Positions 49,150 through 58,383 of a DNA stretch of 64,000 nucleotides are shown piece after piece. The position numbers and the translations under genes were made by a program. Source of the DNA: an uncultured Flavobacteriaceae bacterium (GTDB lineage Bacteria; Bacteroidota; Bacteroidia; Flavobacteriales; Flavobacteriaceae); NCBI GenBank assembly GCA_943787365.1, contig CALSMD010000007.1, forward strand, positions 304,859 through 368,858. The letters are read 5' to 3'. Under the pieces are notes generated by a model. The model saw only the letters and a list, made by a program, of their open reading frames with translations. It was not told the DNA's origin and searched no databases. Position 1 is the stretch's first letter, and each line of letters starts with the position of its first letter.

Positions 49150-49401
49150 ATGGCAAATCATAAGTCAGCTTTAAAAAGAATTAGAAGTAACGAGTCAAAA
49201 CGTGTGTTGAACAAGTATCAGCATAAAACGACCCGTAATGCAATTAAAAATTTACGTGAATTAACGGATAAGAAAGAGGCACAAAAATCATTTTCAAAAG
49301 TTTCTTCAATGATTGATAAGTTAGCCAAAAACAACATCATTCACGACAATAAAGCAGCAAACCTTAAGTCTGGTTTGTCTAAATTTGTTGCAGCACTATA
49401 A
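49150..49401 (+). CDS. rpsT: 30S ribosomal protein S20
   Basis: An 83-residue basic helical protein binding the 5' domain of 16S rRNA. The N-terminus MANHKSALKRIRSNESKRVLNKY is typical. It is preceded directly by tRNA-Glu, apparently in the same transcript, and followed by a terminator at 49457. Confidence 0.96.
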   Translation: MANHKSALKRIRSNESKRVLNKYQHKTTRNAIKNLRELTDKKEAQKSFSKVSSMIDKLAKNNIIHDNKAANLKSGLSKFVAAL

Positions 49402-49456
49402 ACGAATATACTGTGTTGTCCTTAGGAGGGTGACTATGGTATCCGATAAAATTAAG

Positions 49457-49489
49457 AATCCTGTGAAGTTAATTTCACAGGATTTTTTT
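49457..49489 (+). terminator. Terminator of the tRNA-Glu-rpsT unit
   Basis: An 11-bp stem AATCCTGTGAA/TTCACAGGATT with a 6-base loop and T7 tail, 56 bases after rpsT. Confidence 0.85.
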
Positions 49490-49510
49490 GTACTGGTTGT
49501 TGTTAAATAA

Positions 49511-49542
49511 TAAAAAAGCCTCTCGAAATCGAAAGGCTTTTT
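49511..49542 (-). terminator. Terminator of rho
   Basis: A near-perfect stem AAAGCCTCTCG/CGAAAGGCTTT (one mismatch) with A5/T7 flanks, about 30 bases beyond the rho stop. It may also act on the other strand. Confidence 0.8.
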
Positions 49543-49570
49543 TTATGACTTAAAATGAGTAATGAATTAA

Positions 49571-51223
49571 TTACCCATTCATCGAGATTAAAAACTCCTC
49601 GTTGTTGCGTGTTTGTTTGAAACGTTCGTTGATAAACTCCATCGCTTCCACAGGGTTCATATCTGCAAGGTACTTTCGCATTACCCACATGCGTTGGATA
49701 GTTTTTTCATCTAACAACAAATCATCTCTTCGTGTACTTGATGAGGTAAGATCGATGGCAGGGAAAATACGACGGTTGGATATTTTACGATCCAATTGAA
49801 GTTCCATATTTCCAGTTCCTTTAAATTCTTCAAAAATCACTTCATCCATTTTAGACCCTGTTTCGGTCAATGCTGTCGCAATAATTGTGAGCGATCCTCC
49901 ATTTTCTATATTTCGAGCCGCTCCGAAAAAACGTTTTGGTTTGTGAAGTGCATTCGCATCTACACCACCACTTAAAATTTTACCTGAGGCGGGTTGAACT
50001 GTGTTGTATGCACGTGCCAAACGCGTGATCGAATCTAAAAGTATTACGACATCATAGCCACATTCTACCAACCGTTTTGCTTTTTCTAAGACAATGTTTG
50101 CAATTTTGACGTGTTCATGTGCTTCTTTATCAAAAGTAGAGGCAATCACTTCGCCACGTACATTACGTTGCATATCTGTAACTTCTTCAGGACGTTCGTC
50201 AATCAGTAAAATCATTTGATATACTTCAGGATGATTGGCTGCAATTCCATTAGCAACATCCTTAAGGAGCATTGTTTTACCCGTTTTTGGTTGCGAAACA
50301 ATCATACCACGTTGGCCTTTTCCTATTGGAGAAAACAAATCCATAATTCGAGTAGAAATTGTACTTTGTTTTTCGGCGATATTAAATTTTTCTTTTGGAA
50401 AAAGAGGTGTTAAGTGTTCAAAAGCGACACGATCCCGTACTGATTGTGGATCGAGGCCGTTAATTTTACTAACTCTAATAAGAGGAAAGTACTTTTCTCC
50501 TTCTTTTGGGGGACGTACATGTCCTAATACGGTATCTCCATTTTTTAATCCAAATAAACGGATTTGAGATTGAGATACATAGATATCATCAGGAGATGCT
50601 AAATAGTTATAATCGGAAGACCTTAAGAAACCATAGCCATCTTGCATGACATCTAAAACGCCTTCACTTTCAATGATGGCATCAAATTCAAAATCAGGTT
50701 CTTTATAGCGGTTACGAGTGTCTTTGTTTCCGTTATTGCCGTGTTTTTGATTTGGGTTTTTTTGGTTCGGGTTTTGTTTTTGTTAGGGTTTTGATTTGGG
50801 TTTTGTTTGGATTCGTTTTTGGTTTGGGTTTTGATTTGGGTTTTTTTGTTTTTGAGGCCTTGGATTAATTTTAGGCGCTCCATTAGATTCTACTTTGGTC
50901 TCAGGCTTTGTCTCTGATTTTTCCGTTGGTTTGGTTTCAGCTGTTGCCTTGAGTGATTTGTTTTCAGTAGGAGTTTCCTTTTTTTGTGCTGCATTTACAG
51001 CTGGTCTCGCTTCTGGTTTTGAGATGCGTTCTCTCCTTGGTCTTGGAGTTTTTACATCCGATGCAGCAGGTGTAACGATTGTAGGATTGGTAGCTTGTAA
51101 ATCGAGTATTTGATATACGAGGTCAATTTTTTTTAAACTCTTGAATTTAGGAACCTTTAGTTCTTTTGCAATTTCTTGTAGTTCAGGGAGTTTCTTTTCT
51201 TTTAGTTGTGAAATTTCAAACAT
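49571..51223 (-). CDS. rho: Transcription termination factor Rho, frame interrupted in its low-complexity insert
   Basis: A hexameric RNA-dependent ATPase. The N-terminal Rho domain ([22 protein letters not shown]) starts at 51223; then a basic Pro/Lys/Asn/Gln-rich insert common in Bacteroidota; then the RNA-binding cold-shock-like part ([29 protein letters not shown]) and the ATPase with Walker [17 protein letters not shown], Walker B-like [15 protein letters not shown] and the Q/R loops. As read there is an in-frame TAA at 50783-50785. Reading the neighbouring frame between about 50820 and 50775 gives [19 protein letters not shown] sequence that matches the surrounding composition, so a +1 and a -1 in A runs probably lie there. 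Full length would be about 550 residues. Confidence 0.85.
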
Positions 51224-51409
51224 TATCTATGTGAGTTAATTTTAAATCTTTAATTAATTAAAGAGCTTAATTATTTGTAATGATTTTATGAAGAAGTGAT
51301 TTTTATTGTAAATTGAGTAAAGCGAATTGAGTTTGGTTTCGCCATTATATATGCAATTATACAACTTTATTTTTAAACTTTTTATAGATGTAATAAAAAA
51401 GAAACTATT

Positions 51410-51417
51410 ATTTTTGT
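51410..51417 (+). promoter_or_regulatory. -7 promoter element of the DUF4293 gene
   Basis: TATTTTTG matches TAnnTTTG and ends 17 bases before the ATG at 51435, giving a very short leader. Confidence 0.5.
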
Positions 51418-51434
51418 ATAATATTAAATTAAAA

Positions 51435-51842
51435 ATGCTTCAAAGAATTCAAACCATATACTTATTACTTGCCGCCATTTGTTCTGGAGGACTGTCTCAA
51501 GTGCTGTCTTTGAGAAACACAGAAGCAAGTATTGAATTTGCATTTGATTCATTAGAATATGCGATTCTATTTTCAGCATCAGCCCTGCTGTCGTTGATCT
51601 CTATTTTTTTATTCAAAACAAGACAGACCCAATTTGTGTTGGGACGTTTAAATATTATATTAAACTTAATTTTACTAGGATTATTTATATATCGATTGCT
51701 AACTGTATCTGGAGAAACTGCGAATTCTGAGAAAGGTATTGGGTTGCTACTTCCTATTGTTTCTATCGTGTTATTGGCATTTGCCAATAAGGCCATCAAA
51801 AAGGATGAGGCGCTTGTAAAATCAGTGGATCGGTTGAGATAA
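51435..51842 (+). CDS. DUF4293-family membrane protein
   Basis: A 135-residue protein with the family start MLQRIQTIYLLLAAI and four hydrophobic segments. The long in-frame extension upstream to 51327 is rejected because MLQRIQT is the family N-terminus and follows the -7 box. Function unknown. It is divergent from rho with about 210 bases between, a layout common in Flavobacteriaceae. Confidence 0.85.
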   Translation: MLQRIQTIYLLLAAICSGGLSQVLSLRNTEASIEFAFDSLEYAILFSASALLSLISIFLFKTRQTQFVLGRLNIILNLILLGLFIYRLLTVSGETANSEKGIGLLLPIVSIVLLAFANKAIKKDEALVKSVDRLR

Positions 51843-51866
51843 ATAACTTTAGTAGTAAGAGTGCGA

Positions 51867-51898
51867 AAAAAACCTTGAGATTTCTCAGGGTTTTTTTA
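51867..51898 (+). terminator. Bidirectional terminator between DUF4293 gene and phosphoesterase gene
   Basis: The stem AACCTTGAG/CTCAGGGTT (one G-T pair) with an ATTT loop is flanked by A7 and T7, between two convergent genes. Confidence 0.8.
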
Positions 51899-51902
51899 TG
51901 CC

Positions 51903-52394
51903 TTATCTTTTAAATTCGATGACTTCAAGATTTTGAATCTTTTCACCTGATATTTCAAATCGCAGCAGTGTTCTGACTTTATTAATTCCATACGTTCCTG
52001 CAGCTCCAGGATTCATGTGTAAAAGGTTTAGTTTTTTATCGTTCATCACCCTTAAAATATGCGAATGACCACAAATAAATAGGTTTGGAGTGTGTACCTT
52101 AATCATTTCTCTAACAGCAGGAGCATACCGTCCAGGATATCCACCAATGTGTGTGATCCATACTTTTACGTCTTCACATCTAAATTTTAAATGTTCTGGA
52201 AATTCTAAACGTGCTTCTGCACTGTCAATATTACCAAAAACAGCTCGTAATGGCTTCAGTTTTTTTATAGCATCCGTAACTTTTAGGTCGCCAATATCCC
52301 CCGCATGCCAAACTTCATCGACCTGTTTCACATATTTAAGAATGTCTTCTCCCATATAACTATGAGTATCTGAGAGTAATAAAATTTTTGTCAT
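51903..52394 (-). CDS. YfcE/MJ0936-type metallophosphoesterase
   Basis: A 163-residue calcineurin-like phosphodiesterase. Metal motifs: LLSDTHSY near residues 6-13, HAGDIGD, VFGNID, ITHIGGYPG and CGHSHI, in the usual order. It probably hydrolyses small phosphodiesters; the natural substrate is unknown. Monocistronic. Confidence 0.88.
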   Translation of the reverse strand: MTKILLLSDTHSYMGEDILKYVKQVDEVWHAGDIGDLKVTDAIKKLKPLRAVFGNIDSAEARLEFPEHLKFRCEDVKVWITHIGGYPGRYAPAVREMIKVHTPNLFICGHSHILRVMNDKKLNLLHMNPGAAGTYGINKVRTLLRFEISGEKIQNLEVIEFKR

Positions 52395-52436
52395 TAGAAA
52401 ATGTTAATGTGAAAGCGTTTAATGATAAAGTCTATT

Positions 52437-52444
52437 TATCTTTG
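52437..52444 (+). promoter_or_regulatory. -7 promoter element of truA
   Basis: TATCTTTG matches TAnnTTTG and ends 30 bases before the TTG start of truA. Confidence 0.5.
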
Positions 52445-52474
52445 TCTATATAACTACAAAAGTATCAAATTAGC

Positions 52475-53230
52475 TTGAGATATTTTATTGATTTATCTTA
52501 TAATGGTCGTGCTTATCACGGCTGGCAAATTCAACCCGATGTTACGACGGTACAAGCGGAGCTCAATCATGCGCTGAGTACTGTGTTGAGAACTCCTTTG
52601 GAATGTATGGGAGCAGGACGAACAGATACAGGGGTACATGCAGAACAAATGATGGCTCATTTTGATCTGGATACAGCGATGGACTCCAAGGATCTTGTTT
52701 ATAAACTTAATGTACTCCTTCCAAAAGATATACATATAAACAGTATTAAAGAAGTACATCCAGAAATTCACGCCCGTTTTGAAGCTATAAGTAGAACGTA
52801 TGTCTATAAAATATCAAGAACAAAAAATGCCTTTAAATATCAAAACGAACATACATACACACTTCCATTAGATGTAGATTTGATGAATCAAGCCACTAAA
52901 ATTTTGTTTGAATACACAGATTTTCAATGTTTTTCAAAAGTAAAAACAGATGTTAAAACGTATGATTGTAGGATAATGGAAGCCCATTGGGAGGTTGATA
53001 AAAACAGTCTTAACTTTACAATTAAAGCGGACCGTTTTCTTAGAAATATGGTGCGTGCAATTGTTGGCACAATGATTGAAGTGGGAGCTAAAAAAAGAAC
53101 TCTTGAAGAATTTCGTGAAATTATTTCTTCAAAAAACAGGTCTAATGCAGGTACATCGGCACCAGCTCACGGACTGTATTTAACTCATATAGAATATCCA
53201 AAATCAATTTATGTCCATAAAGAAGACTAA
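52475..53230 (+). CDS. truA: tRNA pseudouridine synthase A
   Basis: A 251-residue enzyme that modifies positions 38-40 of the tRNA anticodon arm. The catalytic Asp is Asp 51 in GAGRTDTGVHA. The N-terminus RYFIDLSYNGRAYHGWQIQ is the family start, so the TTG at 52475 is the true start codon; the next ATG is far inside the conserved region. Its last 20 bases overlap the ABC transporter start in another frame. Confidence 0.94.
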   Translation: MRYFIDLSYNGRAYHGWQIQPDVTTVQAELNHALSTVLRTPLECMGAGRTDTGVHAEQMMAHFDLDTAMDSKDLVYKLNVLLPKDIHINSIKEVHPEIHARFEAISRTYVYKISRTKNAFKYQNEHTYTLPLDVDLMNQATKILFEYTDFQCFSKVKTDVKTYDCRIMEAHWEVDKNSLNFTIKADRFLRNMVRAIVGTMIEVGAKKRTLEEFREIISSKNRSNAGTSAPAHGLYLTHIEYPKSIYVHKED

Positions 53231-54980
53231 AAGTAAAGTTTTTGATGCGCAGTTATTCAAAAGATTGTTGCACTATATCAAGCCCTACACAGGGTTTTTT
53301 ATTCTTGCATTGACAACGGTCATTGGTTTGGCTGTTTTTGGAGCACTTCGCCCTAAAGTATTACAATTGGCTATTGATCAAAATATTGAGCAGAAATTTG
53401 AACCTGGTTTTTTAAGCTATGTAGTTCTTATGCTAGGACTGCTGGTTCTTGAGGTTACTTGTAATTTGTTGTTTATTTATTATGCAAGTTGGCTTGGTCA
53501 GTCGGTAGTAAGAGACATTCGAATTAAACTTTTTAATCATATCCTAGGGTTTAAAATGAAATATTTTGACAACTCGTCTGTAGGGGTTTTAATCACCCGA
53601 ACAGTGACAGATATGGAGCGAATTGCTGACATTTTTGGAGAAGGTCTGTTTATGATTTTTAGCGATATTTTGAAAATGACTGTGGTCGGTGCCGTGATGT
53701 TTTATATGAACTGGCGACTGAGTCTTATAGTATTTTTTACACTTCCAATTGTTTTGATAGCTACCAAAGTTTTTCAGAAGTACATGAAAAAAGCATTTGA
53801 AGATGTTCGCACCGAAGTCTCAAACCTCAATTCTTTTGTTCAAGAACGGATTACTGGCATGAAAATCGTTCAAATATTTGCTAGAGAAGAAATTGAATCT
53901 AATAATTTTAGAGTCATTAACGAACGTCATAAAAAAGGATGGATCAAAACAGTTTGGTATAATTCTGTATTTTTTCCAATTGCAGATCTTTTATCGTCCG
54001 TAACTTTAGGAACAGTGATTTGGATTGGAGGCCTTAACACGGTTTTAGATCAAACGGCTTCGATTGGAGATTTAACAGCATTTATTATGATGGTGCCAAT
54101 GATTTTTAGACCTCTGAATCAAATTGCGAATAAATTCAATACACTCCAAATGGGAATGGTGGCTGCCGATCGTGTCTTTAAGGTATTGGACACCACATCT
54201 CATATTCAGGATCATGGAAATGATATTCTTGAAAATGTAAAGGGTGACTTAGAATTTAAAGACGTTAAATTTGCTTATGTCGAAAATGAACCTGTGCTCA
54301 AAGGGGTGTCTTTTAAGGTTATTGCTGGAGAAACAATTGCGATTGTAGGAGCAACGGGTGCGGGGAAATCAACCATTATTAATTTATTGAACCGTTTATA
54401 TGATATTAACTCTGGAACAATTACAATTGATTCTAAAAATATTAAATCCATTTCAGTTAAAAATTTAAGACAAAATATAGCTGTCGTACTCCAAGATGTA
54501 TTTTTGTTTGCAGATACCATTTTAAATAATATTACCTTAAAAAATCCAGATATTAGTGAAGCGCAAGTAGAAGCTGCTGCGAAAGAAATTGGCATCCATG
54601 ATTTTATTATGAGTTTGCCCAAAGGCTACCATTATAATGTCAAAGAAAGAGGTGTAATGTTGTCTTCTGGTCAGCGCCAATTAATATCGTTTTTGAGAGC
54701 GTATGTCACTAATCCAAAAATTTTAATATTGGATGAAGCTACTGCTTCAATAGATTCTAATTCAGAACAACTCATCCAAAATGCGACTCAGAAAATCACA
54801 CATGGGCGTACATCTATTGTTATTGCACACCGCTTGGCAACGGTCAAAAAAGCCGACACGATAATTGTATTGGATGCTGGTAAAATTGTTGAAATGGGCA
54901 CTCATAAAGAGTTATTAAAAAACAAAGTGGGCCACTACAGAAATTTATACGATGCTCAGTTTTTAAGCAAAGACAGTTAA
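53211..54980 (+). CDS. ABC exporter (fused transmembrane and ATPase domains)
   Basis: A 589-residue MsbA/MdlB-like half-transporter. Six helices lie in about 18-310; the ATPase has Walker A GATGAGKST near 380, the signature LSSGQRQL near 484 and Walker B ILILDEAT near 505, then the H-loop IAHRLAT. It likely exports lipids or drugs; a lipid A flippase is possible but unproven. The ATG lies inside truA, so translation is coupled. Confidence 0.9.
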   Translation: MSIKKTKSKVFDAQLFKRLLHYIKPYTGFFILALTTVIGLAVFGALRPKVLQLAIDQNIEQKFEPGFLSYVVLMLGLLVLEVTCNLLFIYYASWLGQSVVRDIRIKLFNHILGFKMKYFDNSSVGVLITRTVTDMERIADIFGEGLFMIFSDILKMTVVGAVMFYMNWRLSLIVFFTLPIVLIATKVFQKYMKKAFEDVRTEVSNLNSFVQERITGMKIVQIFAREEIESNNFRVINERHKKGWIKTVWYNSVFFPIADLLSSVTLGTVIWIGGLNTVLDQTASIGDLTAFIMMVPMIFRPLNQIANKFNTLQMGMVAADRVFKVLDTTSHIQDHGNDILENVKGDLEFKDVKFAYVENEPVLKGVSFKVIAGETIAIVGATGAGKSTIINLLNRLYDINSGTITIDSKNIKSISVKNLRQNIAVVLQDVFLFADTILNNITLKNPDISEAQVEAAAKEIGIHDFIMSLPKGYHYNVKERGVMLSSGQRQLISFLRAYVTNPKILILDEATASIDSNSEQLIQNATQKITHGRTSIVIAHRLATVKKADTIIVLDAGKIVEMGTHKELLKNKVGHYRNLYDAQFLSKDS

Positions 54981-54982
54981 TA

Positions 54983-55768
54983 TTAAGATAAATCTGACTT
55001 GATTTTCTCGATCAAATCTTGTGTGTCTGTATAAATTACAAACTCTCCGTTATTTACATAAGAAATCTGTCCACTCTCTTCACTAACCACAAGCGCTAGT
55101 GCGTCTGTTTTTTCTGTAATTCCAATTGCAGCACGGTGACGTAGTCCAAAACGCGCCGGAATATTTTTTTCGTTATTAACAGGTAGGATCACCCGTGTGG
55201 CCTTAATTACATTATTTGAAATTATAATAGCACCATCGTGAAGTGGACTGTTTTTGAAAAAAATACTTTCCAATATAGGTTGTGTGACTGTAATTTTCAT
55301 GTCATCTCCAGTTTCTACTAAAAAATCTAAATTATTATTGCGTTCAATCACAATAAGCGCCCCAGTTTTGCTACTGCCCATTTTGGTGCAGGCCTTTACA
55401 ATCGCTTCTGTATCAGACTCATTTTCATCATACGTTTTTACAAAATTAAACCGTTTCATAAAGGAACCACTTTTACTCAAATTTGTGGAGCCAATCATTA
55501 ATAGAAATTTACGAATTTCAGGTTGAAATACGACAATTAAGGCAATAATTCCAACACTCATAAAGCCGCCTAAAATATTACTTAGCATGCGCATTTCTAA
55601 TACATCTACCAATAAATAAAACAAGTAAAAAATAACAATCCCAAAAAAGATGTTGATAGCGACCGTTCCTTTGATTAATTTATAGACATAATACAGCAAA
55701 AATGCGACTAACGTAATGTCGATGATGTCTAATACATTGAAGTTTAATAAGTCTTTAAAAATGTCCAC
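54983..55768 (-). CDS. cdaA: Diadenylate cyclase CdaA
   Basis: A 261-residue membrane enzyme making cyclic di-AMP from two ATP. Three N-terminal helices (about 12-80) precede the DAC domain with the motifs SPLHDGAIII (DGA) and RFGLRHRAAIG (RHR). It follows folP after 44 bases on the same strand, which is the normal flavobacterial pairing. Its 3' end is 2 bases from that of the convergent ABC exporter gene, with no terminator between them. Confidence 0.94.
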   Translation of the reverse strand: MDIFKDLLNFNVLDIIDITLVAFLLYYVYKLIKGTVAINIFFGIVIFYLFYLLVDVLEMRMLSNILGGFMSVGIIALIVVFQPEIRKFLLMIGSTNLSKSGSFMKRFNFVKTYDENESDTEAIVKACTKMGSSKTGALIVIERNNNLDFLVETGDDMKITVTQPILESIFFKNSPLHDGAIIISNNVIKATRVILPVNNEKNIPARFGLRHRAAIGITEKTDALALVVSEESGQISYVNNGEFVIYTDTQDLIEKIKSDLS

Positions 55769-55812
55769 TTGGTCTAAAAATTTTAATAAATATAATAAAT
55801 ATAAAATGAACG

Positions 55813-56637
55813 CTACTTTCGAAGTGCCTCATGAAGCTGAATACATTCCATCGCCTCTTTCACGTCGTGTACTCTCAACAGTTTTGCACCTTTTTGAAGT
55901 GCCACCATATGAAGGGCTGTACTCCCGTTAAGAGCTTGGTTTGCATTGGTGTTTAGTGTTTTATAAACCATCGATTTTCTGGAAATCCCTGCTAAAATCG
56001 GAAGGTTCAGATTTTTGTAATAATCCAACATCTCTAAAAGCTTAAAATTCTGTTCTAAAGTTTTTGAAAACCCAAACCCAAGATCTAAAATAATGTCTTT
56101 TATTTGGTGAGTTCGTGCCAATTCAATCCGTTCAGAAAAATAGGTATAGACCTCTTTTATAACATCCGAATACTCTGTCATTTGCTGCATGGTTTTCGGG
56201 GTGCCTCGCATGTGCATCATTATATAAGGCACGCCAAGTGCTCCAACTGTTTCAAACATCAATGGGTCTTGTTGCCCTCCAGAAATGTCATTCACCATTG
56301 CAGCCCCTGCTTCTACGGCGGTTTTAATGACATCACTTCTAAAACTATCAACCGAAATAAGACTCTTAGGAAAGTTGTTGACCACAGAAGTTATAATAGG
56401 AATAAGTCGCTTCAATTCTTCTTCTTTTGAAACAAAATCGGCACCAGGGCGGGAGCTGTAAGCGCCAATATCAATAAAAGTAGCGCCTTCTTTCAGTAGT
56501 TTTTCAACTTGTATCAATACATCTTCCTCGTTTTTAAACCGTCCTCCATCATAAAAAGAATCGGGAGTTACATTTAAAATCCCCATTATTTTTGGAGTCT
56601 TGAGATCAATGAGTTGGCCTTTACAATTGAGAGTCAT
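55813..56637 (-). CDS. folP: Dihydropteroate synthase
   Basis: A 274-residue enzyme joining para-aminobenzoate to the pterin. Motifs: IMGILNVTPDSFYDGG, DIGAYSSRPGA, ISVDSFRSDV, VNDISGG, PYIMMHMRGTP and DLGFGFSKTLEQN. I start it at ATG 56637 (MTLNCKGQL); an in-frame ATG at 56748 would add 37 residues without family similarity and overlap the divergent gene. Confidence 0.94.
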   Translation of the reverse strand: MTLNCKGQLIDLKTPKIMGILNVTPDSFYDGGRFKNEEDVLIQVEKLLKEGATFIDIGAYSSRPGADFVSKEEELKRLIPIITSVVNNFPKSLISVDSFRSDVIKTAVEAGAAMVNDISGGQQDPLMFETVGALGVPYIMMHMRGTPKTMQQMTEYSDVIKEVYTYFSERIELARTHQIKDIILDLGFGFSKTLEQNFKLLEMLDYYKNLNLPILAGISRKSMVYKTLNTNANQALNGSTALHMVALQKGAKLLRVHDVKEAMECIQLHEALRK

Positions 56638-56742
56638 ATAAATGTATCGTTGAAGGTTTTGGTCAAGATTTAAAACTTTAAACCATAAATCTTGATGTTT
56701 TGAATATTTTAAGCGAAATTTACGGAAAATTCGATTTATTTC

Positions 56743-57282
56743 ATGCAAAATACTTCAAAAGAATACGATGTCGTTGTACAAGTCTGTCAAGACTTGTTCA
56801 GTAAAAAAATGAAAGACTATGGATGCGCATGGCGGATTCTCAGATTACCTTCGTTAACAGACCAAATTTTCATTAAGGCTCAGCGAATTAGAGGGCTTCA
56901 ACAAAATGCTGTTCAAAAAGTAGATGAAGGTGCTGCAAGTGAGTTTGTTGGGATTATTAATTATTGTGTTATGGCGCTCATTCAAATTGAAAAAGGGGTT
57001 GTAGAGCAGCCCGACTTGTCTTTTGAAGAGGTTGTAAGTTTGTATAAAGATAAAATTGCCCATACGAAACAATTGATGCTAGATAAAAATCACGATTATG
57101 GAGAGGCATGGCGCGATATGCGTGTGAGTTCTTTAACCGATTTGATTTTGCAAAAACTATTACGTGTCAAACAAATAGAAGACAATGCAGGTCAGACCCT
57201 TGTCAGCGAGGGAATTGATGCCAACTATCAGGATATGATTAACTATGCCATCTTTGCTTTAATACACCTAAACGAATCTTAA
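56743..57282 (+). CDS. DUF1599 protein (nucleotide-modification-associated domain, duplicated)
   Basis: A 179-residue protein made of two similar halves. The first carries KMKDYGCAWRILRLPSLTDQI, the second KNHDYGEAWRDMRVSSLTDLI, each followed by a helix ending INYxxxALI. DUF1599 is an all-helical family with an uncertain role, possibly nucleotide-related. It opens the run DUF1599-BT_3928-permease-TlpA-tpiA-prmA-clpS; the DUF1599/BT_3928/tpiA neighbourhood is conserved across Bacteroidota. Confidence 0.88.
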   Translation: MQNTSKEYDVVVQVCQDLFSKKMKDYGCAWRILRLPSLTDQIFIKAQRIRGLQQNAVQKVDEGAASEFVGIINYCVMALIQIEKGVVEQPDLSFEEVVSLYKDKIAHTKQLMLDKNHDYGEAWRDMRVSSLTDLILQKLLRVKQIEDNAGQTLVSEGIDANYQDMINYAIFALIHLNES

Positions 57283-57283
57283 A

Positions 57284-58378
57284 ATGAAAATAATAGTATC
57301 TTTCTCACGAATTTTTGTTGGAATTTTATTTATAATTTCAGGATTTATAAAACTCAATGACCCTTTAGGGTTTTCTTATAAACTTCAAGAATATTTTAGT
57401 ACTGAGGTTTTAAATATACCATTTTTAGAGCCTTATGCGCTTGCCATTTCTCTTTTTGTAGTCGTTTTTGAAGTCATCCTTGGCGTCTTTTTGCTGATAG
57501 GATACAAGCCTAAATTCACGGTTTGGAGTTTACTTCTCATGATTGTATTTTTTACGTTTCTAACTTTTTATTCTGCATATTTTGATAAAGTAAAGGACTG
57601 TGGATGTTTTGGGGACGCTTTAAAATTGACCCCTTGGGAAAGCTTTACAAAGGATGTGGTTTTATTAGTATTGATATTAATTTTATTTCTCGGAAAATCC
57701 TATATCAAACCCATTTTTAATCCTTTTCTCACCACCCTTTTTGCCCTTCTGAGTTTTATAGCAAGTCTCGCTTTTGGTAACCATGTGTTGATGCATTTAC
57801 CAAGTATTGATTTTAGAGCTTACAAAATAGGGGACAATTTGATTAAAAACATGAGTACCCCAGAAGATGCGCCTAAAGCCATTCAAGAATTTACATGGGT
57901 ATTTAATGTAAATGGGGAAGAAAAAACAATTATCACAGATGGATCATATCCCACAATTGAGGGCGATTATGTCAGCGTTGAAACGGAAGTTATTGATGAG
58001 GGTTATCAACCTTCCATTTTAGATTTTTCGATAGAATCTGAGGACGAAGATTTAACTGATGTCTTTCTTGCTGAAGATAAACTCATCATGATTGTGTCCT
58101 ATAATTTGGACACTGCGGAAAAAGAAGGATTGCAAAAACTGAAATCATTATCTCAAAAAGCACAATCTAAAGGTTACACCGTTATTGGACTCAGTGCTTC
58201 AGGTAAGAATGCCATTGCCAACATAAATAAAACCTACGATCTTGGTTTTGAGTTTTATCTATGTGACGAAAAAGCGCTCAAAACAGTGGTGCGTTCCAAT
58301 CCAGGGGTCTTGGAATTAAATCAAGGGACGGTCCAACAAAAAGTACACTGGAATGACATTGATAACTTAGATCTTTAA
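57284..58378 (+). CDS. BT_3928-family DoxX/MauE-like membrane protein
   Basis: A 364-residue protein. Residues 1-165 hold four to five helices of the DoxX/MauE type (RIFVGILFIISGFIKLNDP at the start) with the motif DCGCFGD near 106, a Cys pair typical of the family. The C-terminal half is soluble with a thioredoxin-like flavour (GLSASGKNAIANI). It is 1 base after DUF1599. It is probably linked to redox or quinone chemistry in the membrane (inference). Confidence 0.85.
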   Translation: MKIIVSFSRIFVGILFIISGFIKLNDPLGFSYKLQEYFSTEVLNIPFLEPYALAISLFVVVFEVILGVFLLIGYKPKFTVWSLLLMIVFFTFLTFYSAYFDKVKDCGCFGDALKLTPWESFTKDVVLLVLILILFLGKSYIKPIFNPFLTTLFALLSFIASLAFGNHVLMHLPSIDFRAYKIGDNLIKNMSTPEDAPKAIQEFTWVFNVNGEEKTIITDGSYPTIEGDYVSVETEVIDEGYQPSILDFSIESEDEDLTDVFLAEDKLIMIVSYNLDTAEKEGLQKLKSLSQKAQSKGYTVIGLSASGKNAIANINKTYDLGFEFYLCDEKALKTVVRSNPGVLELNQGTVQQKVHWNDIDNLDL

Positions 58379-58383
58379 ACCTT

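Noticed and set aside
50783..50785. TAA in rho as a recoded codon or programmed frameshift
   Set aside because: TAA has no known natural recoding system here, no stem-loop or classic slippery site is seen, and two small A-run length errors explain it better.
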